7,602 nt of DNA, from NCBI GenBank assembly GCA_016793185.1, contig JAEUIK010000079.1:1-7602 (forward strand), written 5' to 3'. Below the pieces are notes generated by a model that saw only the letters and a list, made by a program, of their open reading frames with translations, was not told the DNA's origin and did no database searches. Position 1 is the stretch's first letter, and the number at the start of each line of letters is the position of its first letter. Position numbers and translations under genes: made by a program. This DNA is from Planctomycetaceae bacterium. Lineage in GTDB: Bacteria > Planctomycetota > Planctomycetia > Pirellulales > JAEUIK01. Shown here in pieces: positions 1 through 6,254 of this stretch.

Positions 1-1205
1 GCCGGCGGCCGGCATCCCACTTGTTGCAGGAGCGGCCGCGTGACGGCGGCCTCGCGTCCCGGCGTCAGCCATTCGCCAATCGAGCTCCGCAGGTGCGACA
101 GCGTAACGTTCTGATAAATCGGGGCGCGGTGGACGAGCGTCTGGGCGCGATCGGCCGCCACCAGGACCACCCCCTGGCGAACTGCCGCGCGGGTGCTGCC
201 GGGCGACAGCGGCCGACCCTCGACCAGAACGCGTCCCCCAGTGGGGCGCCTGGCGCCCGCCAGCGCGTGGACCAGTTCCTGGTGCCCCGCGCCCGCATAG
301 CCATACAGGCCGAGACATTCGCCGGGCGCGACCGCCAGCGAGATCCCGGCGAACTTGCCCGCCAGCGAGAGGTTCTCGGCCACGAGGCGGGGCGCTGCCG
401 CCGAGCGGGGAGGGAGGCGCACGGCCGCCTCGAGACCCGCTTCGAGCGGATCGCTCGAGGCGCGTTCGCCCAGCATGAGTTGAATGACCTGGTGCTTGTC
501 GAGCTCGCGCGCGGCAGCGGTCCGCACCAGCTGGCCGTCCCGGAGGATCGTCACGCGGTCGCACACGCTCAGCACTTCGTCCAGGTGATGGCTGACGAGG
601 ACGATCGTCACGCCCCGCGACCGCAGCCGGCCCACCAGTTCGAACAGGCGCTGCGCCTCGGGAGGGCTGAGCGCGCTGGTGGGTTCGTCGAGAATCAAGA
701 TTCTCGCGCCGCTGTGCAACCCCCGCGCGATCTCGACCAGTTGCCGGACTGCGAGCGGGTAACGATCGAGCCGGCGTTCGACCGCGACATCGATGCCCAG
801 CTCGGCCAGATAGTCGCGCGAGCGCTCGCGCATGGCGCGCCAATCGATGCGTCCCAGCCGCGTCGTGGGCTGCCGCCCCAGAAAGAGATTCTCGGCCAGT
901 GAGAGCTGTCCGATGCCGGACAGCTCCTGGTAGACCATCGCGATCCCTAGATGCCGGGCAGCCTGGGGCGTACCGAGCGCGACAGTGCCGCCCGCCAGCC
1001 GAATCGTTCCCTCATCGTGCGGAAACGCGCCGGCCAGAATTTTCATCAGGGTGCTCTTGCCGGCGCCGTTCGTCCCGACCAATCCATGCACTTCCCCCGG
1101 CCAGAGCGCGAAGTCGACGCCGGCGAGCGCACGGGAAACGCCAAAGCGTTTGGTGATGCCCTGGCACTCGAGCAGCGGCGGCAAGGGTGGCGTCCCGGCG
1201 GCCAT
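1..1205 (-). CDS. Sugar ABC transporter ATP-binding protein, RbsA/MglA/XylG type (C-terminus cut by window edge)
   Basis: Cytoplasmic ATPase that would drive a carbohydrate importer. 401 residues are visible; the family is usually about 500, so roughly the last 100 lie outside. NBD1 has Walker A GTNGAGKST (residues 44-52), Q-loop Gln93, a signature region reading LAVRQ (151-155) followed by VEIARGL, Walker B ILILDEPTSAL (169-179) and H-loop His206. NBD2 begins near residue 275. Its Walker A-like loop is GYAGAGHQE (302-310), with no Lys, as is usual for the second half of this family. The segment that normally reads EDRK reads ADRA (351-354). The ATG start at 1205 lies 3 bp after the stop of the substrate-binding protein gene, so the two are surely co-transcribed and probably translationally coupled. 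Tandem NBDs in one chain plus a Peripla_BP_4-like partner identify the CUT2-type class. The sugar cannot be read from sequence. Confidence 0.93.
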   Translation of the reverse strand, partial: MAAGTPPLPPLLECQGITKRFGVSRALAGVDFALWPGEVHGLVGTNGAGKSTLMKILAGAFPHDEGTIRLAGGTVALGTPQAARHLGIAMVYQELSGIGQLSLAENLFLGRQPTTRLGRIDWRAMRERSRDYLAELGIDVAVERRLDRYPLAVRQLVEIARGLHSGARILILDEPTSALSPPEAQRLFELVGRLRSRGVTIVLVSHHLDEVLSVCDRVTILRDGQLVRTAAARELDKHQVIQLMLGERASSDPLEAGLEAAVRLPPRSAAAPRLVAENLSLAGKFAGISLAVAPGECLGLYGYAGAGHQELVHALAGARRPTGGRVLVEGRPLSPGSTRAAVRQGVVLVAADRAQTLVHRAPIYQNVTLSHLRSSIGEWLTPGREAAVTRPLLQQVGCRPP

Positions 1206-1208
1206 CGT

Positions 1209-2258
1209 TCAGACCAGACAGTGCCGGGGATCGGCCAGATAGAGTTGCGCTTCGAGATTGCCGGTGTCGCGCGAGACAAACGGTCCCGGCGTGACGATCT
1301 CGAGCGGCACCTCGTCGACCTTCTCGCCGTTGCGGACGATGAACTGGCCAATCGCCAGGGCTGTCAGGTGGATCAGGCAAACCGGGTTGACGGTAGTCGC
1401 CGCGAGGCGGCCGTCGCGGATCGCTTCGAGCCCTTCTTTCTGGCCGTCGACGGCCGTTACGACCATGCCCGCGTGCGAGGTTCCCTCCAAGGCGGGAACG
1501 CAGGCCAGGGCCATGTCGTCGCTATGGAAGAAAGCGCCGGCGATGGGCGTGTCGCTTTGTTGGAGCAGGCTTTCGAACGAATCCCGAGCTTTGAGCTTGT
1601 CCCAGTCGCACCAGCGGACACCCCCGCCCACGACTTCGACGTCGGGGTAATCGGCCAGCACCTTCTCGAACCCTTGGGCTCGGCCCCGAGCGCCGCTATG
1701 AGCGCTAAGTCCGCCGATGTGGATGACCTTTCCCTTGCCGCCGATCTTCTGCATCAGGTAACGCGTGCTGGCCTCGCCCATATAGACCTGATCGGGCGCC
1801 ACCTGGAGCCAGACACCAACCTCGCGCATCCGCGGCTTATCGACCAGCAGCGTATCCATCGAGATGACGGGAATGCCGCGCTCCTTGAGGCGGCGCACGG
1901 GCGCCTCGAGCGAGTCGAGCTGAATGGCCTGGAAGCAGCAGAAATCCCAGGGATCGTTCACGCGCACGTCGAGCCGCTCGCGCTGCTTCTGCGGGTCGAA
2001 TTCGCCATCGATCCACTCGATGTCGACGTTCAGGAGGTTCCCCCAGAGTTCGGCCGTCTTCTTGCCGAGGCTGCACCACGTGCTGTGCAGGCCCGCATTC
2101 GAAAAGGCCGCGCGGAGCCGCTTGGCGCCCCCTGGCGCGGTTCCCTGGGCGGCCGGTTGCGCACAGCCCGCGGTGAGCGCGGCCACGCCCAGGCCGCCGG
2201 CGGCGGCGATTCGCTCGAGGAATTGTCGGCGGTCCGGCGCTGCTGTTTCAGCTGTCAC
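1209..2258 (-). CDS. Sugar ABC transporter substrate-binding protein, Tat-type lipoprotein
   Basis: A 349-residue periplasmic-binding protein of the RbsB-like class (Peripla_BP_4 fold), expected to capture a sugar and deliver it to the importer whose ATPase is the next gene. The N-terminus has a twin-arginine motif R10-R11-Q-F-L, an Ala/Gly/Leu-rich hydrophobic stretch, and Cys32 in LTAGC. This suggests Tat export followed by lipid anchoring, although Thr rather than Leu at -3 is a weak lipobox. Family-like segments include the first-lobe strand ending GIPVISMDT, GKVIHIGG with the following RAQGFEKVLADYP helix, the FFHSDDMALACVPAL region, and AVDGQKEGLEAIRDGRLAATTVNP. The start is GTG: upstream in-frame codons run to a TAG with no ATG, and the signal peptide begins at this codon. 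A run of eight G precedes the start. Co-transcribed with the ATPase. Confidence 0.93.
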   Translation of the reverse strand: MTAETAAPDRRQFLERIAAAGGLGVAALTAGCAQPAAQGTAPGGAKRLRAAFSNAGLHSTWCSLGKKTAELWGNLLNVDIEWIDGEFDPQKQRERLDVRVNDPWDFCCFQAIQLDSLEAPVRRLKERGIPVISMDTLLVDKPRMREVGVWLQVAPDQVYMGEASTRYLMQKIGGKGKVIHIGGLSAHSGARGRAQGFEKVLADYPDVEVVGGGVRWCDWDKLKARDSFESLLQQSDTPIAGAFFHSDDMALACVPALEGTSHAGMVVTAVDGQKEGLEAIRDGRLAATTVNPVCLIHLTALAIGQFIVRNGEKVDEVPLEIVTPGPFVSRDTGNLEAQLYLADPRHCLV

Positions 2259-2265
2259 GAAGTTT

Positions 2266-2273
2266 CCCCCCCC
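2266..2273 (-). repeat. G8 homopolymer at ribosome-binding position of the substrate-binding protein gene
   Basis: Eight G in a row on the minus strand, separated by AAACTTC from the GTG start at 2258. It sits where a Shine-Dalgarno would be, and GGGGGA may serve as a weak one. The length could vary by slippage; whether it does is not visible here. Confidence 0.6.
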
Positions 2274-2293
2274 AGGGTCCGCGCCTCGACGCG

Positions 2294-2305
2294 CGATCTT
2301 GATCG
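2294..2305 (-). promoter_or_regulatory. Short palindrome upstream of sugar transporter operon, possible operator
   Basis: CGATC-AA-GATCG on the minus strand (5-bp arms, 2-base centre), 35 bp upstream of the GTG start and just downstream of a weak promoter-like pair. The position would suit a repressor site for a sugar operon. No regulator gene is in the window, and a 5-bp-arm palindrome occurs by chance fairly often. Confidence 0.22.
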
Positions 2306-2320
2306 ATGACCGAAGCGGCT

Positions 2321-2350
2321 ATCGTAGATTGCCGGCGCGGGCCGACGCAA
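2321..2350 (-). promoter_or_regulatory. Weak sigma70-like promoter candidate for sugar transporter operon
   Basis: TTGCGT (2350-2345), 18 bp, then TACGAT (2326-2321) on the minus strand. The match is 3 of 6 at -35 and 4 of 6 at -10. It lies in the 116-bp gap after the preceding gene's hairpin, about 60 bp before the GTG start, which is the right place for a promoter. The match itself is poor. Confidence 0.22.
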
Positions 2351-2355
2351 GCAGC

Positions 2356-2373
2356 CGGCGGGCGCTCCCGCCG
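2356..2373 (-). terminator. GC-rich hairpin just after the lipoprotein gene stop
   Basis: A 7-bp perfect stem (2356-2362 with 2367-2373) and a 4-base loop, beginning 1 base after the TAG stop at 2375-2377. There is no proper U-tract, only scattered T (GGCTGCTTGC) downstream on the minus strand. It could be a weak intrinsic terminator or an RNA 3'-end stabiliser separating this gene from the sugar transporter operon. Confidence 0.45.
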
Positions 2374-2374
2374 C

Positions 2375-3745
2375 CTAGTGCGGCAGCAGTCGCTTGAGCA
2401 ACAATTGCCGCGCGGGATCGGCGGCGCTGGGGAGCACGTCGTCGGCGCGCTCGGGCTGGGGATCGTCGGCAAACCGGAATCCCCCAATCCGGGCTTCGAG
2501 GCCGAGCCCCGGCTTGAGGGTCGCCAGGAAGTTGTCCCAGGCGCGCTGGCGGTCCACGTTCAGCCGCTGGTACCACCCGATGTAGTTGTGCAAGTCCTCC
2601 CCCTCGAGCAGCACCTGGCCGAACCGTGCCCGTTGGGCGTCGCGATTCGGTTCGCTCCAGAGGGCGAAGCAGAAGGCGGCCGGCGTGTTGGCGCCTTCGA
2701 TTTGCTCGGTCCAGACGACTTGTCGTGCCCCCTCTTGCCAGGCGCCGTTGGTGGCATAGGGCTTCACCCCGGTCGCGAGCTTGACACTCAGCTCGTCCGA
2801 CGCGGTGAGGACCGGGCCGCTCAGGAACGCGCGGCCCATGACCTCGACGACCTGGTCGGTGGGATTCAGCGGCGGTTCGTCCGGGTTTGCCGCGCGCCGC
2901 TTTTCCCATTCCGCCTGGCGGCGCTGGTATTCGTCGGTCGCGCGGAAATAGCCCTCGAGGGCCTGCTGGAAGGCCTCGTTGGATTCGAGGAAGGCGAAGG
3001 ACGCCGGATAAGGGCCGGCCGGCGGCAGGCCCAGCTGCTCGGCCAGAAAGCGCGGCACCGCTTCATTCACTTCGTCCGTGCCGGTCAGCCCCTTCATCAA
3101 GCGCAGCATTTCAGCGGGGCTGCCGTAGCCGCGCTCGGCCAGGTAATGGGCGATCCGTACCGCCGCATCCATCTTGGGTTCCAACGCCGCGAACCAGAAT
3201 TGCAGGCTGATGTTCTTCAAGTCGCCGCGGAATTGCGTGTCGAGAAACTCGCGCAGCCGCGGGTAGCCCGGCTCGCTCCCGAGTTGCTGCTCGAGGAAAC
3301 CGATCGCGAGGTTCGTCAGCTCATCGCAGGCGGCGGCGCGGCGGGCCAACGCGGCCGTGGTATCGACGTCGCCGCGAAAGCGCTCCTGGTAGGCGTAGCT
3401 CGTCCCGAGCGGATTCTCGTGGCGAACGAAGTACCCGGTCCCCCCGACATCCTCGGGGAGTTTGTCGGTAAATGTCCCCCGGAAGTGATGCTGGCGATCG
3501 AGCGGCGGTTCGACCGGCGTGTGGTATTGCGCGGCGATCCGCTTGAGCTCGTCCTCGGGCATGGGCCCGATGTTGTTCCCAGATTTTCGCCAGCAGGTCA
3601 GCGAGCGCTCGAGCCCGTCCGGCGTCGCCTTCATTTCGAGTTGATAGACGTTGTGGTTGCAGCCGGCAGCCACCATCAGGCACGCGGCGGCGCAGAGTGT
3701 CAACAGGAACCGGCCGGGCAAACGGCGCGGCAAAGAGCGGCTCAT
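2375..3745 (-). CDS. Predicted lipoprotein of unrecognised family
   Basis: 456 residues, function not recognised. The N-terminus is a lipoprotein signal: basic MSRSLPRRLPGR, a hydrophobic segment (residues 13-27), then AAGC with the acylated Cys at 29. The mature protein should be anchored to a membrane facing the periplasm. The rest is soluble-looking, mixed alpha-helical, with no further membrane segment. Aromatic stretches include LQFWFAALEP (181-190) and HNYIGWYQRL (386-395). A charged, probably helical stretch (about 263-288, rich in R/E/Q) is followed by a Pro-rich linker (289-295). I see no catalytic motif. The reading frame stays open 64 codons upstream, but ATG 3745 is chosen because the signal peptide starts there and GAGGA lies 7 bases before it. 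Flanking gaps of 629 and 116 bp suggest a single-gene transcript. Confidence 0.8.
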   Translation of the reverse strand: MSRSLPRRLPGRFLLTLCAAACLMVAAGCNHNVYQLEMKATPDGLERSLTCWRKSGNNIGPMPEDELKRIAAQYHTPVEPPLDRQHHFRGTFTDKLPEDVGGTGYFVRHENPLGTSYAYQERFRGDVDTTAALARRAAACDELTNLAIGFLEQQLGSEPGYPRLREFLDTQFRGDLKNISLQFWFAALEPKMDAAVRIAHYLAERGYGSPAEMLRLMKGLTGTDEVNEAVPRFLAEQLGLPPAGPYPASFAFLESNEAFQQALEGYFRATDEYQRRQAEWEKRRAANPDEPPLNPTDQVVEVMGRAFLSGPVLTASDELSVKLATGVKPYATNGAWQEGARQVVWTEQIEGANTPAAFCFALWSEPNRDAQRARFGQVLLEGEDLHNYIGWYQRLNVDRQRAWDNFLATLKPGLGLEARIGGFRFADDPQPERADDVLPSAADPARQLLLKRLLPH

Positions 3746-3752
3746 GGAGGCA

Positions 3753-3757
3753 TCCTC
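3753..3757 (-). promoter_or_regulatory. Shine-Dalgarno fixing the lipoprotein start
   Basis: GAGGA on the minus strand, 7 bases before ATG 3745. It supports that start over the 64-codon longer open frame. It lies within a small perfect inverted repeat (GAGG-CAT-CCTC, 3747-3757), so a 4-bp hairpin could partly mask it. Confidence 0.55.
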
Positions 3758-3789
3758 GTGGAGTAAAGCGGGCGCGGCAGCACCGCAAC

Positions 3790-3802
3790 GGGCAAATTGC
3801 CC
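3790..3802 (-). promoter_or_regulatory. 13-bp palindrome upstream of lipoprotein gene, possible operator
   Basis: GGGCAA-T-TTGCCC on the minus strand, perfect 6-bp arms with a 1-base centre, 44 bp before ATG 3745. Two bases upstream is GTGACA (3810-3805), a 5-of-6 match to a -35 box, but no convincing -10 follows at 16-18 bp. The placement suits a repressor or activator site. The function is inferred. Confidence 0.3.
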
Positions 3803-3963
3803 ACTGTCACTACGCCGCCAGGGGGACCGTGGTTGCCAGATCCAGCCTACCGCGCGCGGCAGCGTGAGGCACACGAACCCCGCCCCAGCAGTGCGCCGTC
3901 CCGCCCAGACGAGACCGCCTAAGGTGCGAACTACCAACGAGATCGGGCGGTTTGCGGCCCGGT

Positions 3964-4149
3964 TCAGGAGGGCGGCCGTTGCCGCCGGTAAGGAACGGCC
4001 AAGCGCGGTCGCGACGGATGATAGGTTTCCAGCGCGAATTCCGGGTTCCGGAAGGTCTGCTGCTGGTCGCTCAGTCGCCAGCGGCGCTCCAGGGCGACGA
4101 GTTGTTCGGTTGCCAGCGGAGGCAACTGCGGATTGCGAACGTGGTACAT
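3964..4149 (-). CDS. Possible small protein, 61 aa, unknown
   Basis: An ATG at 4149 opens 61 codons ending in TGA at 3964. AGGGA (4158-4162) stands 8 bases before the ATG, and TATACC (4198-4193) about 44 bases before it could be a -10 box. The first 45 residues have a protein-like composition, including LATEQLVALERRWRLSDQQQ and the NPEFALETYHP region, with charged and hydrophobic residues mixed as in an amphipathic helix. They lack the Arg/Pro/Ala monotony of spurious frames nearby, but the last 15 residues are basic and Pro-rich. There is no signal peptide or membrane segment. The same frame stays open upstream to 4323, but that part looks non-coding. No family recognised, and it may be a chance frame. 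Confidence 0.35.
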   Translation of the reverse strand: MYHVRNPQLPPLATEQLVALERRWRLSDQQQTFRNPEFALETYHPSRPRLAVPYRRQRPPS

Positions 4150-4279
4150 GGCGGAAGTCCCTGACCTGGTCCCGAGCGTGGCGCCAGATTTCGGTATAGC
4201 CGAGCGACGCGCAGCGCGAAGAGGCAAATCACGGCGCCGCAGCCAGGAATCTCGCGGGACGCGCGGCACACGCGCTACA

Positions 4280-4298
4280 CGCGGCAAGACTTGCCGCG
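4280..4298 (-). terminator. 19-bp near-perfect palindrome downstream of ketosynthase
   Basis: 9-bp arms CGCGGCAAG and CTTGCCGCG around one base, 77 bases after the ketosynthase stop. In RNA it would fold as a 7-8 bp stem with a short loop. There is no U-tract. It is the last of three successive hairpins after this gene, and it has the same geometry as the palindrome at 7039-7057. Confidence 0.45.
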
Positions 4299-4315
4299 CG
4301 GTCGTCCGCAAGAAT

Positions 4316-4331
4316 CCGCGCAACCGCGCGG
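4316..4331 (-). terminator. GC hairpin downstream of ketosynthase
   Basis: Perfect 6-bp stem CCGCGC/GCGCGG closed by a 4-base loop (GGTT on the minus strand), second of three hairpins after the ketosynthase. In DNA this GC-rich, such stems are common by chance. Its position between two others is what makes it notable. Confidence 0.35.
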
Positions 4332-4353
4332 GCTTCGCGAGCTGGAATCTTCC

Positions 4354-4374
4354 TCCCCGAGAGTTGCCCGGGGA
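4354..4374 (-). terminator. Hairpin abutting the ketosynthase stop codon
   Basis: TCCCCG and CGGGGA (6-bp arms, 9-base loop) starting at the base right after the TGA at 4377-4375. No U-tract follows (GGAAGATTCC). It probably helps end transcription or protect the 3' end of the fatty-acid-like operon. Confidence 0.4.
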
Positions 4375-5658
4375 TCAGTCCTGCAGCCGCGAAACGGCCA
4401 GCGTCACATTCTGGCCACCGAAGCCGAAGCTGTTGGTGAGAGCCCGATCGCAGCGCGTTTCGCGAGCCTGGTTCGGGATGTAATCGAGATCGCAATCGGG
4501 ATCGGGCGTCTCGTAATTGATCGTCGGCGGGAGGACGTTGTCGCGAATGGCCAGCAGGCAGATCATCAGTTCGGTGGCGCCGGCCGCGGCAATCAGGTGT
4601 CCCAGCATGCTCTTGGTGCTGGAGATCGGAATCCGGGCCGCGTGCTCGCCGCAGGCGCGTTTGATGGCCAGCGTCTCGACCTTGTCGTTGACGCCGGTGC
4701 TGGTGCCGTGAGCATTGATGTACTGCACGTCCGTGACGTTCCAGCCGGCGTCGGCCAGGGTCAGTTCGAGGCATTTGGCCGCGCCGCGCCCCTCGGGATG
4801 CGCGTCGGTGATGCGGTATGCGTCGGCCGTCGAGCCATAACCGACGAGCTCGCCGTAAATCTTCGCCCCGCGGGCGCGGGCATGGTCGAGCGATTCGAGC
4901 ACGAGCATGGCCGCCCCTTCCGAGAGGACGAACCCATCGCGGTTGCGGTCGAACGGCCGCGACGCACGCTCCGGCGGATCGTTGCTCGTGCTGAGCGCTC
5001 CCAGCAGGTTGAATCCCGTGACGCCAAACGGATGGATCATGCTATGGGCTCCGCCCGAGAGCATGACGTCGGCATCGCCACGCCGGATGATCTCGACCGC
5101 TTCGCCGACGGCCTGGCTGCTGGCGGCGCAGGCGGTCAGGCAGTTGAGATTGGGGCCCTGGGCGTCGAACAGGCCGGCCAGGTGGCTGGCGGGCATGTTC
5201 GGTTCTTGTTCGAGTTCCGCGACCGGGTGCAGCAACTCGAGCCCCAGTTGCGTGAAGCGCGACACGTTGAGCTGGTTCCCTTCGAGCGCGCCGACCATCA
5301 TCCGGCTGAAGCGATCGAAGTCTTGCGGGCCCTCGCCGCTGCCGAGGTACACCCCGAAGCGCGTCGGATCCAGCGCTCGATCGAGAATGCCGGAGTCGTT
5401 CACCGCCTGCTTGGCGGCGCCGACCGCGAAGTGCGTATGGCGGGCGCAGTGGGCCCAGTCGGCCGGATCCTCGCCGACGTCGGCCACGCTCCAATCGCGA
5501 ACCTCGCCGGCGATCTTGGTGGGAAAGTTCGTGGCGTCGAAAATCGAGATCGGGCCGATCCCCGAATGGCCGGCCAGCACGTTGCGCCAGACCGTCTCGA
5601 TCTCGGTCCCCAGGGGGGTGACCCAGCCCATGCCGGTGATGACAACACGACGTCTCAT
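4375..5658 (-). CDS. Beta-ketoacyl-ACP synthase, FabF (KAS II) type
   Basis: 427 residues, a usual FabF length. It would condense malonyl-ACP with an acyl-ACP to make beta-ketoacyl-ACP in the cytoplasm. It opens with RRRVVITGMGWVTPLG. The nucleophile is Cys177 in LTACAASSQ; His317 lies in NAHGTSTGVND, Lys349 and His354 in KSMLGH, and a Gly-rich GFGGQN (412-417) sits near the end. The thiolase-fold segments GPQDFDRFS, ASRPFDRNRDGFVLSEGA and ARARGAKIYGELVGYG are clear. It departs from housekeeping FabF around the nucleophile (AASSQ instead of ATGTH), just before it (the LHPVAELEQEPNMPASH region) and in GFGGQN (commonly GFGGTN). These suggest a specialised rather than primary enzyme. ATG 5658 has AGGAG 6 bases upstream. 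It is last in the dehydratase/ACP cluster, 35 bp after the second dehydratase. Family assignment is firm; the product is unknown. Confidence 0.95.
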   Translation of the reverse strand: MRRRVVITGMGWVTPLGTEIETVWRNVLAGHSGIGPISIFDATNFPTKIAGEVRDWSVADVGEDPADWAHCARHTHFAVGAAKQAVNDSGILDRALDPTRFGVYLGSGEGPQDFDRFSRMMVGALEGNQLNVSRFTQLGLELLHPVAELEQEPNMPASHLAGLFDAQGPNLNCLTACAASSQAVGEAVEIIRRGDADVMLSGGAHSMIHPFGVTGFNLLGALSTSNDPPERASRPFDRNRDGFVLSEGAAMLVLESLDHARARGAKIYGELVGYGSTADAYRITDAHPEGRGAAKCLELTLADAGWNVTDVQYINAHGTSTGVNDKVETLAIKRACGEHAARIPISSTKSMLGHLIAAAGATELMICLLAIRDNVLPPTINYETPDPDCDLDYIPNQARETRCDRALTNSFGFGGQNVTLAVSRLQD

Positions 5659-5664
5659 GGCGTG

Positions 5665-5669
5665 CTCCT
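5665..5669 (-). promoter_or_regulatory. Shine-Dalgarno of ketosynthase gene
   Basis: AGGAG on the minus strand, 6 bases before ATG 5658, confirming that start. It lies in the 35-bp gap after the upstream dehydratase, with no other signal. Confidence 0.7.
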
Positions 5670-5693
5670 GACGAGCGCTGAAAGTGTGCGGGC

Positions 5694-6233
5694 CTACGAC
5701 CGGGCGAGGCCGGGGGGGATGTCGCGCATCCGTGCCACGGCGGGAGGTTCCTCGAACCGGCGCTCCGCCCCGCGCCCGACGTCGAACACTCCCAGTAGCT
5801 TCATCGTGAAAACGAAGTTCTCAGGTTTGAAGAATCCCTGGGCGCGTGGTTCATCGGCCAGGTGCGCAAAGAAAATCTCCATTTCGGCTTGCAGCCGGTC
5901 GCCGACGTGGCTCGTGGCCGAAACCATCGCTCCTTCCGGATTGATCGTCTCGACCGTCGTCGTGTAGATCAGCGTGTCGCCGGGGAGCGCCGCGAAATGG
6001 AAGACGGCCTTAGGGATTTTGGCGAGGACGACCTTTTCCTTAAAGCCCGCATGTTCGCCGACCAGGATCCCACCCGTCTGGGCTAGGCCCTCGACGATCA
6101 ACGAGTTGGGCATGGTCGGATAGCCGGGAAAGTGATCGTGGAGGTGATCCTCGGCCAAGGTCACGTTCTTGACGGCCTGGGCGCGGCGGCCACTCTCAAA
6201 CTCCAGGAACTTGTCGATCCAGATCCAGCGCAT
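5694..6233 (-). CDS. FabZ-type 3-hydroxyacyl-ACP dehydratase (second hotdog protein of the cluster)
   Basis: 179 residues with a single hotdog domain (about 1-128). It should remove water from 3-hydroxyacyl-ACP to give trans-2-enoyl-ACP. The catalytic pair is His34 in HDHFPG and Glu48 in VEGLAQ, 14 residues apart as in E. coli FabZ. The loop between them reads TMPNS where FabZ normally has MPGV, so the conserved Gly is Asn43. A C-terminal tail (about 130-179, including GFFKPENFVFTMKLLGVF) extends past the usual ~150-residue length and resembles no domain I know. The first ~70 residues align without gaps with the other dehydratase in the window (NxTLAE, DHFPG, Glu48, Gln52). No Shine-Dalgarno precedes ATG 6233. 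It lies between the ACP and ketosynthase genes, so the acyl chain is probably on that ACP. Confidence 0.92.
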   Translation of the reverse strand: MRWIWIDKFLEFESGRRAQAVKNVTLAEDHLHDHFPGYPTMPNSLIVEGLAQTGGILVGEHAGFKEKVVLAKIPKAVFHFAALPGDTLIYTTTVETINPEGAMVSATSHVGDRLQAEMEIFFAHLADEPRAQGFFKPENFVFTMKLLGVFDVGRGAERRFEEPPAVARMRDIPPGLARS

Positions 6234-6254
6234 GACACAGGGGTCCCGGCCACA

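Larger units (their letters stand above)
3746..4374. other. 629-bp region between ketosynthase and lipoprotein genes with no confident gene
   Basis: It contains a run of hairpins after the ketosynthase stop (4280-4374), one possible 61-residue ORF (3964-4149) and a 13-bp palindrome at 3790-3802. Other open frames here, on both strands, translate to Arg/Pro/Ala-rich strings typical of non-coding GC-rich DNA. No tRNA or recognised RNA family was seen. Confidence 0.6.

Noticed and set aside
21..902. Plus-strand open frame of 293 aa
   Set aside because: Antisense to the ABC ATPase, which has Walker A, Walker B and H-loop motifs in the minus frame.
951..3766. Two long plus-strand open frames (951-2309, 452 aa, and 2306-3766, 486 aa)
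   Set aside because: They lie antisense to the sugar-binding protein and the lipoprotein, and their translations are Arg/Ala/Gly-rich with no domain. Long antisense frames are expected opposite GC-rich genes.
3746..3937. 64-residue N-terminal extension of the lipoprotein
   Set aside because: The signal peptide with basic n-region begins at ATG 3745, which also has a Shine-Dalgarno. The upstream residues look like translated non-coding sequence.
4291..5967. Plus-strand open frame of 558 aa
   Set aside because: It is antisense to the ketosynthase, whose active-site motifs are unmistakable. The plus-strand translation has no recognisable motif and merely mirrors codon bias.
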